Shown here piece by piece: positions 7,734-16,282 of a stretch of 64,000 nucleotides of DNA. This stretch comes from Saccharopolyspora hirsuta (GTDB lineage: Bacteria > Actinomycetota > Actinomycetes > Mycobacteriales > Pseudonocardiaceae): positions 248,001 to 312,000 of the forward strand of contig NZ_VWPH01000006.1 in assembly GCF_008630535.1 (NCBI RefSeq), written 5' to 3'. The notes beneath the pieces were generated by a model. That model did no database searches, was not told the origin of the DNA, and saw only the letters and a list, made by a program, of their open reading frames with translations. The translations under genes were made by a program, and so were the position numbers. Positions within the stretch are counted from its first letter, which is position 1, and every line of letters begins with the position of its first letter.

Positions 7734-7809
7734 ACCCCGTGCGGGGCCTCCAGGGCAGCCCCGCGAGGGGAGCGCTCGCCGGAACGCGCGGTGGTGTTCC
7801 GGCGAGCGC
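7734..7809 (+). promoter_or_regulatory. Hairpin-rich leader of glycerate kinase
   Basis: GCGCTCGCCGGAAC (7772-7785) pairs perfectly with GTTCCGGCGAGCGC (7796-7809). Just before it, GCGGGGC (7741-7747) can pair with GCCCCGC (7758-7764), and CCCCGTGCGGGG (7734-7745) is an alternative to that pairing. The rest of 7661-7931 has no gene. This looks like a structured leader or terminator between gcl/R2 and glycerate kinase. Confidence 0.5.
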
Positions 7810-7931
7810 CGTCCCCACTTTCCCCAGACGGGGTGGTCGGGTGGAATACCCGATGACCCTCGGTGTTCCCCGCCGTGCACGTGCCGGGCGTCTCGGCGGG
7901 GACACCACCCCCTTGCACACAGGAGTTCGCT

Positions 7932-9053
7932 TTGCCTGGACCCGTCCTGATCGCGCCGGACAAGTTCAAGGGCTCGCTGACCGCGCCGGAGGTGGCCGCC
8001 GCGGTGGCGGCCGGCCTGCGCCGGGTCCGGCCCGAGGTGGAGGTCCGGTCCGCGCCGGTGGCCGACGGCGGGGACGGGACCGTGCAGGCCGCGGTGGCCA
8101 GCGGTTACGTGCCGGTGCCGGTCCGCGTTGCGGGGCCGGTCGGCGAGCCGGTGGACACCGAGATCGCGGTGTTCGACGACACGGCCGTGGTCGAGCTGGC
8201 CTCGGCCTCCGGGCTGGCGCTGCTGGACCCGGACGAGCTCGCCCCGCTGGCGGCGTCCAGCGAGGGCACCGGCGAGGCGGTCCTGGCGGCGCTCGACGCG
8301 GGCGCGCGAACCGTGGTGCTCGGCGTCGGTGGCAGCGCGTGCACCGACGGCGGCGCCGGAATGCTCACCGTCCTGGGGGCGCGGGTTTTGGATGCTGCGG
8401 AGCACCCGTTGCCCCCAGGCGGTGGACCACTGGCCCGGGTGGCCTCCGTGGACCTCTCCGGCCTGGACCCGCGGCTGGCCGAGGTCGAGGTGATCCTCGC
8501 GTCCGATGTGGACAACCCGCTGCTCGGCGAGCGCGGCGCGGCCCACGTCTACGGCCCGCAGAAGGGCGCCGACCCCGATCAGGTGCGCTTGCTGGACGAG
8601 GCCCTGGCGAACTGGTCCCGCGCGGTGCTCGCGGCGGGCGGCCGCGACGTGGCGGACCAGCCGGGAGCCGGTGCGGCCGGTGGTGTCGGCTACGCGGCCC
8701 TCGCGGTGCTCGGCGCCCGGATGCGCCCCGGTGTGGACGTGGTCCTGGAGCTGATCGACTTCGACCGCCAGCTGTCCGGTGCGGGCCTGGTGATCATCGG
8801 CGAGGGCTCCATCGACGAGCAGACCCTGAACGGCAAGGGCCCGGCCGGGGTGGCCGCCCGGGCCCGCGCGGCGGGCGTCCCGGTGGTGGCCGTGGCGGGA
8901 CGTTCGGAGCTCCCGCCGGAGCGCCTCCGCGAAGCGGGCATCGAGGCGGTGTACGCCCTCACCGACATCGAACCGGACCCCCAGCGCTGCATCCGCGAAG
9001 CAGCAACCCTCCTCCCCGACCTGGCGGAGCGAATCGCCGAGAACCACCTGTAG
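7932..9053 (+). CDS. glxK: Glycerate kinase
   Basis: The 373-residue kinase phosphorylates D-glycerate, feeding glyoxylate carbon into glycolysis. The family N-terminus is PGPVLIAPDKFKGSLTA; family motifs include VADGGDGTVQA, LGVGGSACTDGGAG and GVGYAALAVLGA. A TTG start at 7932 is chosen because AGGAG lies 6 bases upstream and it puts the first strand (VLIAPDKFKG) at the N-terminus; an upstream in-frame ATG at 7863 adds 23 unconserved residues. It is the last step of the hyi-glxR-gcl-glxK series. Confidence 0.93.
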   Translation: MPGPVLIAPDKFKGSLTAPEVAAAVAAGLRRVRPEVEVRSAPVADGGDGTVQAAVASGYVPVPVRVAGPVGEPVDTEIAVFDDTAVVELASASGLALLDPDELAPLAASSEGTGEAVLAALDAGARTVVLGVGGSACTDGGAGMLTVLGARVLDAAEHPLPPGGGPLARVASVDLSGLDPRLAEVEVILASDVDNPLLGERGAAHVYGPQKGADPDQVRLLDEALANWSRAVLAAGGRDVADQPGAGAAGGVGYAALAVLGARMRPGVDVVLELIDFDRQLSGAGLVIIGEGSIDEQTLNGKGPAGVAARARAAGVPVVAVAGRSELPPERLREAGIEAVYALTDIEPDPQRCIREAATLLPDLAERIAENHL

Positions 9054-9060
9054 CGCGTTC

Positions 9061-9112
9061 GGACGCGATTTCCATGGAAATCGGATGTGCGATTTCCATT
9101 GAAATCGCGTCC
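9061..9112. terminator. Double palindrome between convergent genes
   Basis: GATTTCCATGGAAATC and GATTTCCATTGAAATC are each palindromic, and the two halves pair over 23 bp with one mismatch around GATGTG. It fills the 60-base gap between the glycerate kinase stop and the stop of the convergent gene, as expected of a two-way terminator. Confidence 0.7.
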
Positions 9113-9113
9113 T

Positions 9114-10229
9114 TCACCGCTCCACCAGGGCCTTGACGTGTGCGGACGCCGTTTCGACGGCCTGGACGTCGGCCGGGGTCCAGTCGCGTTCGGTGCGGCT
9201 GTGCACCGAGATCCAGCCGACCAGCGCACCGCCGATCTCGACCGGCGCGAGCATCTGGGCCCGGACGTCGTCGGCGTCGGCCTGCGGATCAGCGCGAAAG
9301 TTCGGTTGCACCAACGTCTTCCGGTGCTCGTCCAGCCACCTGGCGGTGTTCAGCGCGTCGGGGCGCGGATCGTGCTGGATCGGGGCCACGCCGGGACCGG
9401 TGTCCTCGGCTGCGGCGCGGTCGACGTCGAGGCGTTGCGACGGCAGGTCGAGGCGCACGGCCGTCCGGTCAGCGCCGGTCGCCGCGCGGAGCTGGGCGCA
9501 GATCTCCTTCAGCGCCGCGCGCGTCGAGCCGGACAGCAGCACGCTCCCGCGGTCGATGCGCAGACCGCCGAGCAGGTCCAGCGCCTTCCACAGCGTTGCG
9601 GAAACGCTGTCCAGCACGGGAATTCCGAGCTTCGGCTCCAGGTCGGCGGCGACGAACGCGCCCCGCAGGTTCGTGCACACCAGCGCCACCGCGTGCGCAC
9701 CGGGCGCGGCGGCTTCGACCATCTCGGCCAGCCGCTGCTCGGGCACCTCGCCGAAGGTGAAGTTGTCGGTGATCTCCAGCCGCTCGTCGGCCACCACCTC
9801 GACGCCCTCGGCGGCGTAGGTCTCCGCGATGCGCGCGGTCACGTCGCCGGTGTACGGCGTGACCAGGCCCAGCCGCCGCACGCCGAAGGCGCGGAAGGCG
9901 TCGCGCAGCGCCAGCGTCGAGGTCGTCGCCGGAACCCCGCAGACCTGGGACAGCGCTTCACCGACCTGCCGGTCGTAGTCGAAGCCGAGCCAGGACCCGG
10001 CGGTCCCGTTCCACACCACGACGTCCACCGCGGCGTCCCGGAGCAGCTCGGCCGCGGCCGACATCCGGTCCACGGAGAACTGGCTGCTCTGCTCGTCGGC
10101 CAGGGAGATCGCGGTGACCGGCAACCGGCTGAAGTGCGCGGTCACCTCGTCCGCGCCGGTCAGCAGCCGGTAGGTGACGGGTTCCAGCACGGTGTTCGAC
10201 GACGGGGTCAGCATTCCGATGCGGGGCAT
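9114..10229 (-). CDS. Maleate isomerase/arylmalonate decarboxylase-like protein with C-terminal GAF domain
   Basis: The 371-residue protein has an Asp/Glu-racemase-superfamily domain (residues 1-230; PRIGMLTPSSNTVLEP is the maleate isomerase-type start) followed by a GAF-like domain (about 235-371; GGALVGWISVHS, WTPADVQAVE). The second catalytic cysteine is Cys185 (ALVCTNLRG). The first is replaced: VVWNGTAGSW has Asn74 where maleate isomerases have Cys. One-cysteine members include arylmalonate decarboxylases. Placed between glycerate kinase and allantoinase, it may act on a purine breakdown product or act as a sensor. Its substrate is unknown. AGGAG precedes the ATG. Confidence 0.75.
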   Translation of the reverse strand: MPRIGMLTPSSNTVLEPVTYRLLTGADEVTAHFSRLPVTAISLADEQSSQFSVDRMSAAAELLRDAAVDVVVWNGTAGSWLGFDYDRQVGEALSQVCGVPATTSTLALRDAFRAFGVRRLGLVTPYTGDVTARIAETYAAEGVEVVADERLEITDNFTFGEVPEQRLAEMVEAAAPGAHAVALVCTNLRGAFVAADLEPKLGIPVLDSVSATLWKALDLLGGLRIDRGSVLLSGSTRAALKEICAQLRAATGADRTAVRLDLPSQRLDVDRAAAEDTGPGVAPIQHDPRPDALNTARWLDEHRKTLVQPNFRADPQADADDVRAQMLAPVEIGGALVGWISVHSRTERDWTPADVQAVETASAHVKALVER

Positions 10230-10428
10230 GGCACTCCTCAAGTCGCTCGGTGTGGTCGAGGGCGAGCGCCGCGGCACGATCTTGCGTCGAGGGGCATACC
10301 GAACAGCGCGCCGCGCGAGCTGTCAAGACGTGCGCGGCGGAGCGTCCGGGGGGCTGAATCGATGCGTGGTCGGCACACTCTTGACTAGCCCGGCTCGGTC
10401 GCCGAGTATTTCGAGAATCGGTAAGTAT

Positions 10429-10446
10429 ACTTCACAATGTGGAAGT
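10429..10446. promoter_or_regulatory. Candidate operator before allantoinase, type 2
   Basis: ACTTC-N8-GAAGT is an 18-base dyad (ACTTCACAATGTGGAAGT). On the minus strand it resembles the site before hydroxypyruvate isomerase (3466-3483). It sits between the divergent isomerase-like gene and allantoinase. Confidence 0.5.
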
Positions 10447-10492
10447 TCTGCCCGCTTCCCGGCCGCGGGGTCTTGACCGGAACCGCCGAAAG

Positions 10493-10509
10493 TTCAACAC
10501 TTTGTTGAA
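10493..10509. promoter_or_regulatory. Candidate operator of purine catabolism, copy 2
   Basis: TTCAACA-CTT-TGTTGAA is a perfect palindrome with 7-bp arms, 26 bases before the allantoinase start. The core, including the CTT spacer, is identical to the site before the urate operon at 2440-2455. Confidence 0.72.
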
Positions 10510-10534
10510 CAGCTGAGCTCAGGAGGTAACCGAG

Positions 10535-11890
10535 TTGTCCGAGGCAGCCACCGGGACGTTCGACGTCGTGTTCCGCGCGCGACGGCTCATCGGCCCGAAC
10601 GGGGAGACGTCCGGCAGCGTCGGCGTCCGCGACGGCCGCATCGCCGCCGTCGAACCGCTCGACGCCCAGCTCGACGCCGCCCGCACCGTCGAGCTCGCCG
10701 AGGACGAGGTGCTGCTGCCGGGGCTGGTCGACACCCACGTGCACGTCAACGACCCCGGCCGCACCGAGTGGGAGGGCTTCGACACCGCCACCCGGGCCGC
10801 CGCGGCGGGCGGTGTCACCACCATCCTCGACATGCCGCTGAACAGCCTCCCGCCGACCATCGACACCGGCGCGCTGGAGATCAAGCGCAAGACCGCCCGC
10901 GAGAAGGCGCACATCGACGTCGGCTTCTGGGGCGGCGCGGTGCACGGCAACCTCGCCGAGCTGCGCGGGCTGCACGAGGCCGGGGTGTTCGGCTTCAAGT
11001 GCTTCCTGCTGCACTCCGGCGTCGACGAGTTCCCGCCGCTGAACCCGGCCGAGCTGGACGAGGCGCTGCGCGAGCTCGCCCGCTACGACGCGTTGATGAT
11101 CGTGCACGCCGAGGACTCCGACGCCATCGAGCACGCGCCCACCGCGCACGGCGAGACCTACGGCGACTTCCTGAACTCCCGCCCGCGCGGGGCCGAGAAC
11201 GTGGCCATCGCGCAGGTCATCGAGCTCGCCCGGCGGATCGGCGGCCGCGTGCACATCCTGCACCTGTCCTCGTCGGACGCGCTGCCGATGATCGCCTCCG
11301 CGCGCGCCGACGGCGTCAAGGTCACCGTCGAGACCTGCCCGCACTACCTGAGCTTCAGCGCCGAGGAGGTCCCCGACGGCGCGACCCAGTTCAAGTGCTG
11401 CCCGCCGATCCGCGAGGCGCGCAACCGGGAACTGCTCTGGCAGGGCCTGGCCGACGGGATCATCGACTGCGTGGTCAGCGACCACTCGCCGTGCACCCCG
11501 GAGCTCAAGCGGTTCGACATCGGCGACTTCGGCGTCGCGTGGGGCGGGGTGTCCAGCCTCCAGCTGGGCCTGCCCGCGGTCTGGACGCAGGCGCGGGTGC
11601 GCGGTCACAGCCTGGCCGACGTGGTGCAGTGGATGTCCCGCAAGCCCGCCGAGCTCGCCGGTGTGCGCCGCAAGGGCTCCATCGCGGTCGGCAACGACGC
11701 GGACTTCTGCGTGTTCGCCCCGGACGCGGCCTTCGTGGTGGACGTGGACAAGCTCCACCACCGCAACCCGGTGTCCCCGTACCACGGCCGCCCGCTGGCG
11801 GGCGTGGTGCGCGAGACCTGGCTCCGCGGCACGCAGATCGTCGGCCCCGACGCGCCGACCACCCCGCAGGGCCAGCTCCTCACCCGCTGA
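10535..11890 (+). CDS. allB: Allantoinase
   Basis: The 451-residue zinc amidohydrolase opens allantoin to allantoate. Metal ligands are visible: His68 and His70 in DTHVHVNDP, the lysine in [11 protein letters not shown], then [21 protein letters not shown] and the aspartate in VSDHSPC. The start is TTG at 10535, with a strong AGGAGG 8 bases upstream; no better ATG exists. The operator-like palindrome at 10493-10509 sits directly in front. It joins the urate operon to the glyoxylate genes functionally; the allantoate-degrading enzyme is not in this window. Confidence 0.94.
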   Translation: MSEAATGTFDVVFRARRLIGPNGETSGSVGVRDGRIAAVEPLDAQLDAARTVELAEDEVLLPGLVDTHVHVNDPGRTEWEGFDTATRAAAAGGVTTILDMPLNSLPPTIDTGALEIKRKTAREKAHIDVGFWGGAVHGNLAELRGLHEAGVFGFKCFLLHSGVDEFPPLNPAELDEALRELARYDALMIVHAEDSDAIEHAPTAHGETYGDFLNSRPRGAENVAIAQVIELARRIGGRVHILHLSSSDALPMIASARADGVKVTVETCPHYLSFSAEEVPDGATQFKCCPPIREARNRELLWQGLADGIIDCVVSDHSPCTPELKRFDIGDFGVAWGGVSSLQLGLPAVWTQARVRGHSLADVVQWMSRKPAELAGVRRKGSIAVGNDADFCVFAPDAAFVVDVDKLHHRNPVSPYHGRPLAGVVRETWLRGTQIVGPDAPTTPQGQLLTR

Positions 11891-11900
11891 CCTCGTCTGC

Positions 11901-11948
11901 GGTCGTGAGTGCGTAACAGTGTTCGAACACTGTTACGCACTCACGACC
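11901..11948. terminator. Perfect 48-base palindrome between convergent genes
   Basis: The 24-base arm from 11901 (GGTCGTGAGTGCGTAACAGT then GTTC) is mirrored exactly to 11948 with no loop. It begins 11 bases after the allantoinase stop and ends 6 bases before the stop of the convergent gene. A two-way terminator is the simplest reading. Confidence 0.75.
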
Positions 11949-11953
11949 CCTGA

Positions 11954-12280
11954 TCACCGCTTGCGGCGCGCCTCGGGGTTGAGCGCGCGGACCATCTCCA
12001 CGGCGGCCACCAGAGGTAGGCCGGGGAGCTCCTTGCGCACCTCGCGGACCGCCTGCACCTCGCGCTCCAGCGGGTCGATCCCGGCCTTCTCCAGGACCTG
12101 CCGCGTCCAGCGGATCTTCGGGTCCTCGGCGACGCTCGCCCCGTCGAGAATCCGCAGCGCCCGCTGCAGGCCCGGCACGTCCTCGGCGGCAGCGGTCTCC
12201 AGCGCGCGCCGAACGGCCTCCCGGCCGTCGTCCAAGTCGTTGAGCACGATGAAGTGCGTTTCGCGCTTCTTCCCGAACAT
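11954..12280 (-). CDS. Hypothetical protein, 108 residues
   Basis: I do not recognise this protein. The start at 12280 (MFGKKRETHFIVLND) is chosen because GGAG lies upstream and the residues before it look random. It is soluble, charged and mostly helical, with EDVPGLQRALRILDG and LEREVQAVREVRKELPG. It has no signal peptide, membrane helix or metal motif. It is convergent with allantoinase and divergent from the beta-galactosidase gene. Confidence 0.6.
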   Translation of the reverse strand: MFGKKRETHFIVLNDLDDGREAVRRALETAAAEDVPGLQRALRILDGASVAEDPKIRWTRQVLEKAGIDPLEREVQAVREVRKELPGLPLVAAVEMVRALNPEARRKR

Positions 12281-12410
12281 CTGAGCTCCCCTCCGGACTC
12301 GCTTCGGCGAGGATCTTCCCAAGCCGTCGGGCGCGCGTCCGTTTCGCCCAACCGCGCGATCCGGCCGCCGCACGTCCGCGCTGCTCCGACCGCAGGCACT
12401 TGATCCGGGC

Positions 12411-12449
12411 ATGTTGACCTTCGCGGACGGATCGGACAAGGTCGAACAT
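12411..12449. promoter_or_regulatory. Inverted repeat before the beta-galactosidase gene
   Basis: ATGTTGACCTT (12411-12421) and AAGGTCGAACAT (12438-12449) are inverted copies with one inserted base, 55 bases before the ATG. It is a possible operator; TTGACC inside it could be a -35 box. Confidence 0.35.
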
Positions 12450-12503
12450 CAACAGCGCAGACTCGCACAACATCACACGAGAAGCGTCGCCCCGGAGGGC
12501 TTC

Positions 12504-15500
12504 ATGCGGACTACGGCACGTCCCGGCGTTGTTCTCATCGCGTTGACCCTCGCCGCCGGGCTGCTCGCCCCGGCCGCGCAGGCCCAAGCCCCGGACGTCG
12601 AGTCCTACCTGGAAGATCCGCAGCGCACGGGCGAGAACCAGGAGCCGCAGCACGCCCTCCTCCGCCCGTACGACGACGCGGCGCAGGCGCTGCGCTCCGC
12701 CCGCCAGGACATCGAGGCACCGGCCGACGAACCGACGTCGTGGACGCTCCCGCTCGACGGGCAGTGGCGCTTCCGCTACGCCGACCACCACCGCGAGCTC
12801 CCCGCGAACTGGCAGCGCGGCGGGGCGGACTGGCCGGAGATCGCCGTGCCCGGCGTCTGGCAGCAGCAGGGCTACGACCGGCCGATCTACCGCAACGTGC
12901 CGTCCGAGGTCGCGCCCTACGACCCGCCGAAGGTGCCGGACGACATCAACCCGACCGGTGCCTACGTGCGCGATTTCGAGGTCCCGGCGAACTGGGACGG
13001 CCGTCGCCAGCTGCTCCGCTTCGAGGGTGCGACCAGCGGCTACTTCGTGTGGGTCAACGGGCGGTACGTCGGCTACGACCAGGGCGGCTACACCCCGGCC
13101 GAGTTCGACGTGACCCGGCACCTGCGGCCGGGCACCAACACCGTCGCCGTCCAGGTGCACCGCTGGGGATCGGGCTCGTACCTGGAGAACATGGACTTCT
13201 GGCACCTGTCCGGGATCTTCCGCGGCGTGCACCTCTACAGCGTGCCCCGCACCCACGTCGAGGACGTCACCGTCCGCACCGAGCTGGACGACGACCACCG
13301 CAACGCGACGCTGCGCCTCGGCGTCGACCTGCGCCACGTCCCCGGTGGCAGCACCGGCGCCCACGAGGTCCGCGCGACGCTGCACGACCCAGCGGGCCAA
13401 CCGGTGACCAGCTTCAGCGCCCCGATCGACGTCTCGGGCTCCGCGAGCGTCGAGCTGGCGCAGCAGATCGCGAACCCGAAGCTGTGGAGCGACGAAACAC
13501 CGGAGCTGTACACCGTCGTGCTCGAACTGCTGGAGCGCGGGCAGGTCGTGCACGTGACCCAGCAGCCGGTCGGGTTCCGAGAGGTCGAGGTGCGCGGGAA
13601 GCAGCTGCTGCTCAACGGGAAGGCCGTGGACCTGCGCGGGGTGAACCGCCACGAGCACGACCCGCGCACCGGTCGCGCGATCGGGCGCGAGCGGCAGCGC
13701 CAGGACGTCGAGCTGATGCGGCAGCACAACATCAACGCCGTCCGCACCTCGCACTACCCGAACGACCCGTACTGGTACCGGCTCGCCGACCGCTACGGGA
13801 TCCTGCTCGCCGACGAGGTCGACGTCGAGACGCACTACCGGGAGGACTGCCAGGACCAGGCCGACGACTGCCTGGCGGACCGCCCGGAGTGGCAGGCGGC
13901 GTTCGCGGACCGCTTCCACGCGATGCTGGAGCGGGACAAGAACCACCCGAGCGTGATCATCTGGGACACCGGCAACGAGGCCGGGCTGGGCGAAGCGCAC
14001 CGCGCGATGGCCGAGCACGCCCGCGCCGCCGACCCCACCCGACCGCTCTACCACCAGTCCAACTCCCCGGACGGCGACGCGCCCTTCGCCGACATCTGGG
14101 GGCCGCGCTACCCGTCCCCGCAGCGGCTGGAGGAGATCGCCCGCGAGACCACCAAGCCCGTGGTCATGGGCGAGTGGCTGCACGCGATGGGCAACAGCCT
14201 CGGCCACTACGAGGACATGTGGCGGACCATCCGCCGCGAACCCGCGCTGCAGGGCGGATTCGTCTGGGACTGGGTCGACCAGGGCCTCTACCGTCCACTG
14301 AGGACCACCCCGAGCAGCATCCCGGTGCACTACGGCGGCAACCCGAAGGTCGTGCCCGGCGTGTCCGGCAACGCGCTCGAACTCTCCGGCCTGGACGACT
14401 GGGTGGAGGCCTACCGCGATCCCCGGCTGGACGTCGCAGGCCGGGCGGTGACGCTGGACATCCAGGTCAAACCCCTGTCCTGGGGCGGTTCCGGGGCGTT
14501 CCTGACCAAGGGCGACAAGCAGTGGGCCCTGCAGATGCCCGACGCCGAGCACATCGAGTTCTTCGTCTTCGGCGAAGGCGGCTGGCACACCGCGCGGGCC
14601 GCCGTCCCCGCCGACTGGTGGGGCAACTGGCACCGCATCACCGGAACATACGACGGCAGCGAGGTGCGCCTGCACGTCGACGGGGTGGAAGTCGCCTCGA
14701 CGCCCTACTCCGGCGAGATCGCGCACAACACGGGCTACACCGCATCCATCGGCCGCAACCAGGAGAAGCACGGCGACGCCTTCGCCGGTCGCACCGCGCA
14801 CGCGGTGGTCGACTCGGCGCGCATCTACGACACGGCTCTCACCCCGGCGGAGATCGCCGAGGACCCGGCCGAGCGCGCGGTGCTCGCGCTGGACTTCGAC
14901 ACCGAGGAGCAGCGCGGCGAGTTCCTCGACTACGGCGCGACGAACTTCCTCGCCAACGGCGTGATCAACGCCGACCGCACGCCCCAGCCCGAACTGGCGC
15001 AGATGGCCTACAGCCACGCGCCGATCCGCTTCGAGGACACCGGCGAGCCCGGCCGCTTCGCGGTGCGGAACCTGAACCACACGCTGAGCACCAGCGCCTA
15101 CGACCTCAGCTGGCGGCTCGTCGAGGGCGGCGCCGAGATCGCCTCCGGCGGCATCGACGCCGAAGTCGGACCGGGGCAGTCGCAGGACGTCCGGCTCCCG
15201 CTCCCGCCCGCCGGGCGGACCGAGCGGTTCCTGGTGCTGGAGGCGCGGCAGCGCGCCGACGCGCCCGGCGTGCCGCAGGGGCACGTGGTGGCTGCGGAGC
15301 AGCTGCGCGCGGGCGGGAGCGAAGCACCGGCGCCGCCGGTCGGCGGCGGGGAGGCGAAGCCGGTGTCGGTGACCGAGCACGGCGGAGCCGTCGAGGTCGC
15401 GGGGGAGGGCTTCGCCCACACCTTCGACCGCGCGACGGGGACGCTGTCCGGGATGACCGCCGCCGGGCAGCAGGTGCTGACCGGCGGGCCGGTGCTCGAC

Positions 15501-16235
15501 GTGTTCCGCGCGCCGACCGGCAACGAGTGGAGCAACTGGAGCGGCCTGAACGCCGAGGCGAAGTTCCGCGAGGTCGGCCTCGACCGGCTGCGCACCCAGG
15601 TGCGGTCCTTCGAGGTCACCCAGCCCGCCCCGGACCAGGTCCGGGTGGCGGTGGACACCGACGTGGCCGCACCCGACGTCGAGGGCGACGGGTTCACCAG
15701 CCGCTGGGTGTACACCGTCGACGGCACCGGGGCGGTGACCGTGGACCACGAGGTGGAGGCCTACGGGCCGAGGATGCGCGCGCTGCCGTGGCTGCCGCGG
15801 GTCGGGTTCTCCCTCGCGGTGCCCGCGGAGTTCGGGCAGCTCGACTGGTACGGGCGCGGGCCCGGCGAGTCCTACCCCGACCGCGAGGACTCGCAGCACG
15901 TCGGCCGCTGGTCGGGGACGGTGGACCAGCAGTGGTTCGACTTCCTGCCGCCGCAGGACAACGGCGTCAAGGTCGACACGTCGTGGGCGGTGCTGTCCGG
16001 TGAGAACGGCGGGCTCCAGGTCTCCGGCGGGCCGATGGCGATCGCGGCGGACCGCCACTCCAACGCCGAGCGCACCGACTTCGCGCACCAGCTCCGGCGC
16101 GACGACTTCATCACCCTGCACGTCAGCGCCGGGGTGACCGGCCTCGGCGACACCCCGGTCCCGGTCCAGCAGCAGTACCGGGTCCGGCCGGACCAGCAGC
16201 ACGCGTACTCGGTCACCCTCCGGCCGCGGGTGTGA
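12504..16235 (+). CDS. Secreted GH2 beta-galactosidase with inserted LamG-like domain
   Basis: The 1243-residue protein has an export signal (ALTLAAGLLAPAAQAQA), so it acts outside the cell. It carries the LacZ-type fold: sugar-binding domain (WVNGRYVGYDQGGYTPAEFDV), TIM barrel with RGVNRHEHDP, acid/base Glu in WDTGNEAGLG and nucleophile Glu in VVMGEWLHAMGNSLG, and the C-terminal LacZ domain 4 and 5 regions (FRAPTGNEW, WYGRGPGESYPDR). A concanavalin-like LamG domain is inserted at about 620-780 (NALELSGLDDWVEAY, GTYDGSEVRLHVDGVEV). The start at 12504 has GGAGG upstream. Its substrate is probably a plant or microbial galactoside; this is inferred. Confidence 0.93.
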   Translation: MRTTARPGVVLIALTLAAGLLAPAAQAQAPDVESYLEDPQRTGENQEPQHALLRPYDDAAQALRSARQDIEAPADEPTSWTLPLDGQWRFRYADHHRELPANWQRGGADWPEIAVPGVWQQQGYDRPIYRNVPSEVAPYDPPKVPDDINPTGAYVRDFEVPANWDGRRQLLRFEGATSGYFVWVNGRYVGYDQGGYTPAEFDVTRHLRPGTNTVAVQVHRWGSGSYLENMDFWHLSGIFRGVHLYSVPRTHVEDVTVRTELDDDHRNATLRLGVDLRHVPGGSTGAHEVRATLHDPAGQPVTSFSAPIDVSGSASVELAQQIANPKLWSDETPELYTVVLELLERGQVVHVTQQPVGFREVEVRGKQLLLNGKAVDLRGVNRHEHDPRTGRAIGRERQRQDVELMRQHNINAVRTSHYPNDPYWYRLADRYGILLADEVDVETHYREDCQDQADDCLADRPEWQAAFADRFHAMLERDKNHPSVIIWDTGNEAGLGEAHRAMAEHARAADPTRPLYHQSNSPDGDAPFADIWGPRYPSPQRLEEIARETTKPVVMGEWLHAMGNSLGHYEDMWRTIRREPALQGGFVWDWVDQGLYRPLRTTPSSIPVHYGGNPKVVPGVSGNALELSGLDDWVEAYRDPRLDVAGRAVTLDIQVKPLSWGGSGAFLTKGDKQWALQMPDAEHIEFFVFGEGGWHTARAAVPADWWGNWHRITGTYDGSEVRLHVDGVEVASTPYSGEIAHNTGYTASIGRNQEKHGDAFAGRTAHAVVDSARIYDTALTPAEIAEDPAERAVLALDFDTEEQRGEFLDYGATNFLANGVINADRTPQPELAQMAYSHAPIRFEDTGEPGRFAVRNLNHTLSTSAYDLSWRLVEGGAEIASGGIDAEVGPGQSQDVRLPLPPAGRTERFLVLEARQRADAPGVPQGHVVAAEQLRAGGSEAPAPPVGGGEAKPVSVTEHGGAVEVAGEGFAHTFDRATGTLSGMTAAGQQVLTGGPVLDVFRAPTGNEWSNWSGLNAEAKFREVGLDRLRTQVRSFEVTQPAPDQVRVAVDTDVAAPDVEGDGFTSRWVYTVDGTGAVTVDHEVEAYGPRMRALPWLPRVGFSLAVPAEFGQLDWYGRGPGESYPDREDSQHVGRWSGTVDQQWFDFLPPQDNGVKVDTSWAVLSGENGGLQVSGGPMAIAADRHSNAERTDFAHQLRRDDFITLHVSAGVTGLGDTPVPVQQQYRVRPDQQHAYSVTLRPRV

Positions 16236-16282
16236 TGCCCCGCGTAACCCCGGTGACCAGCGCTGACGTACGCTGAGTAATC

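Noticed and set aside
11880-16202. A very long open frame opposite the beta-galactosidase gene
   Set aside because: It is an antisense shadow caused by high-GC codon bias; the plus-strand frame has signal peptide, domains and active-site motifs.
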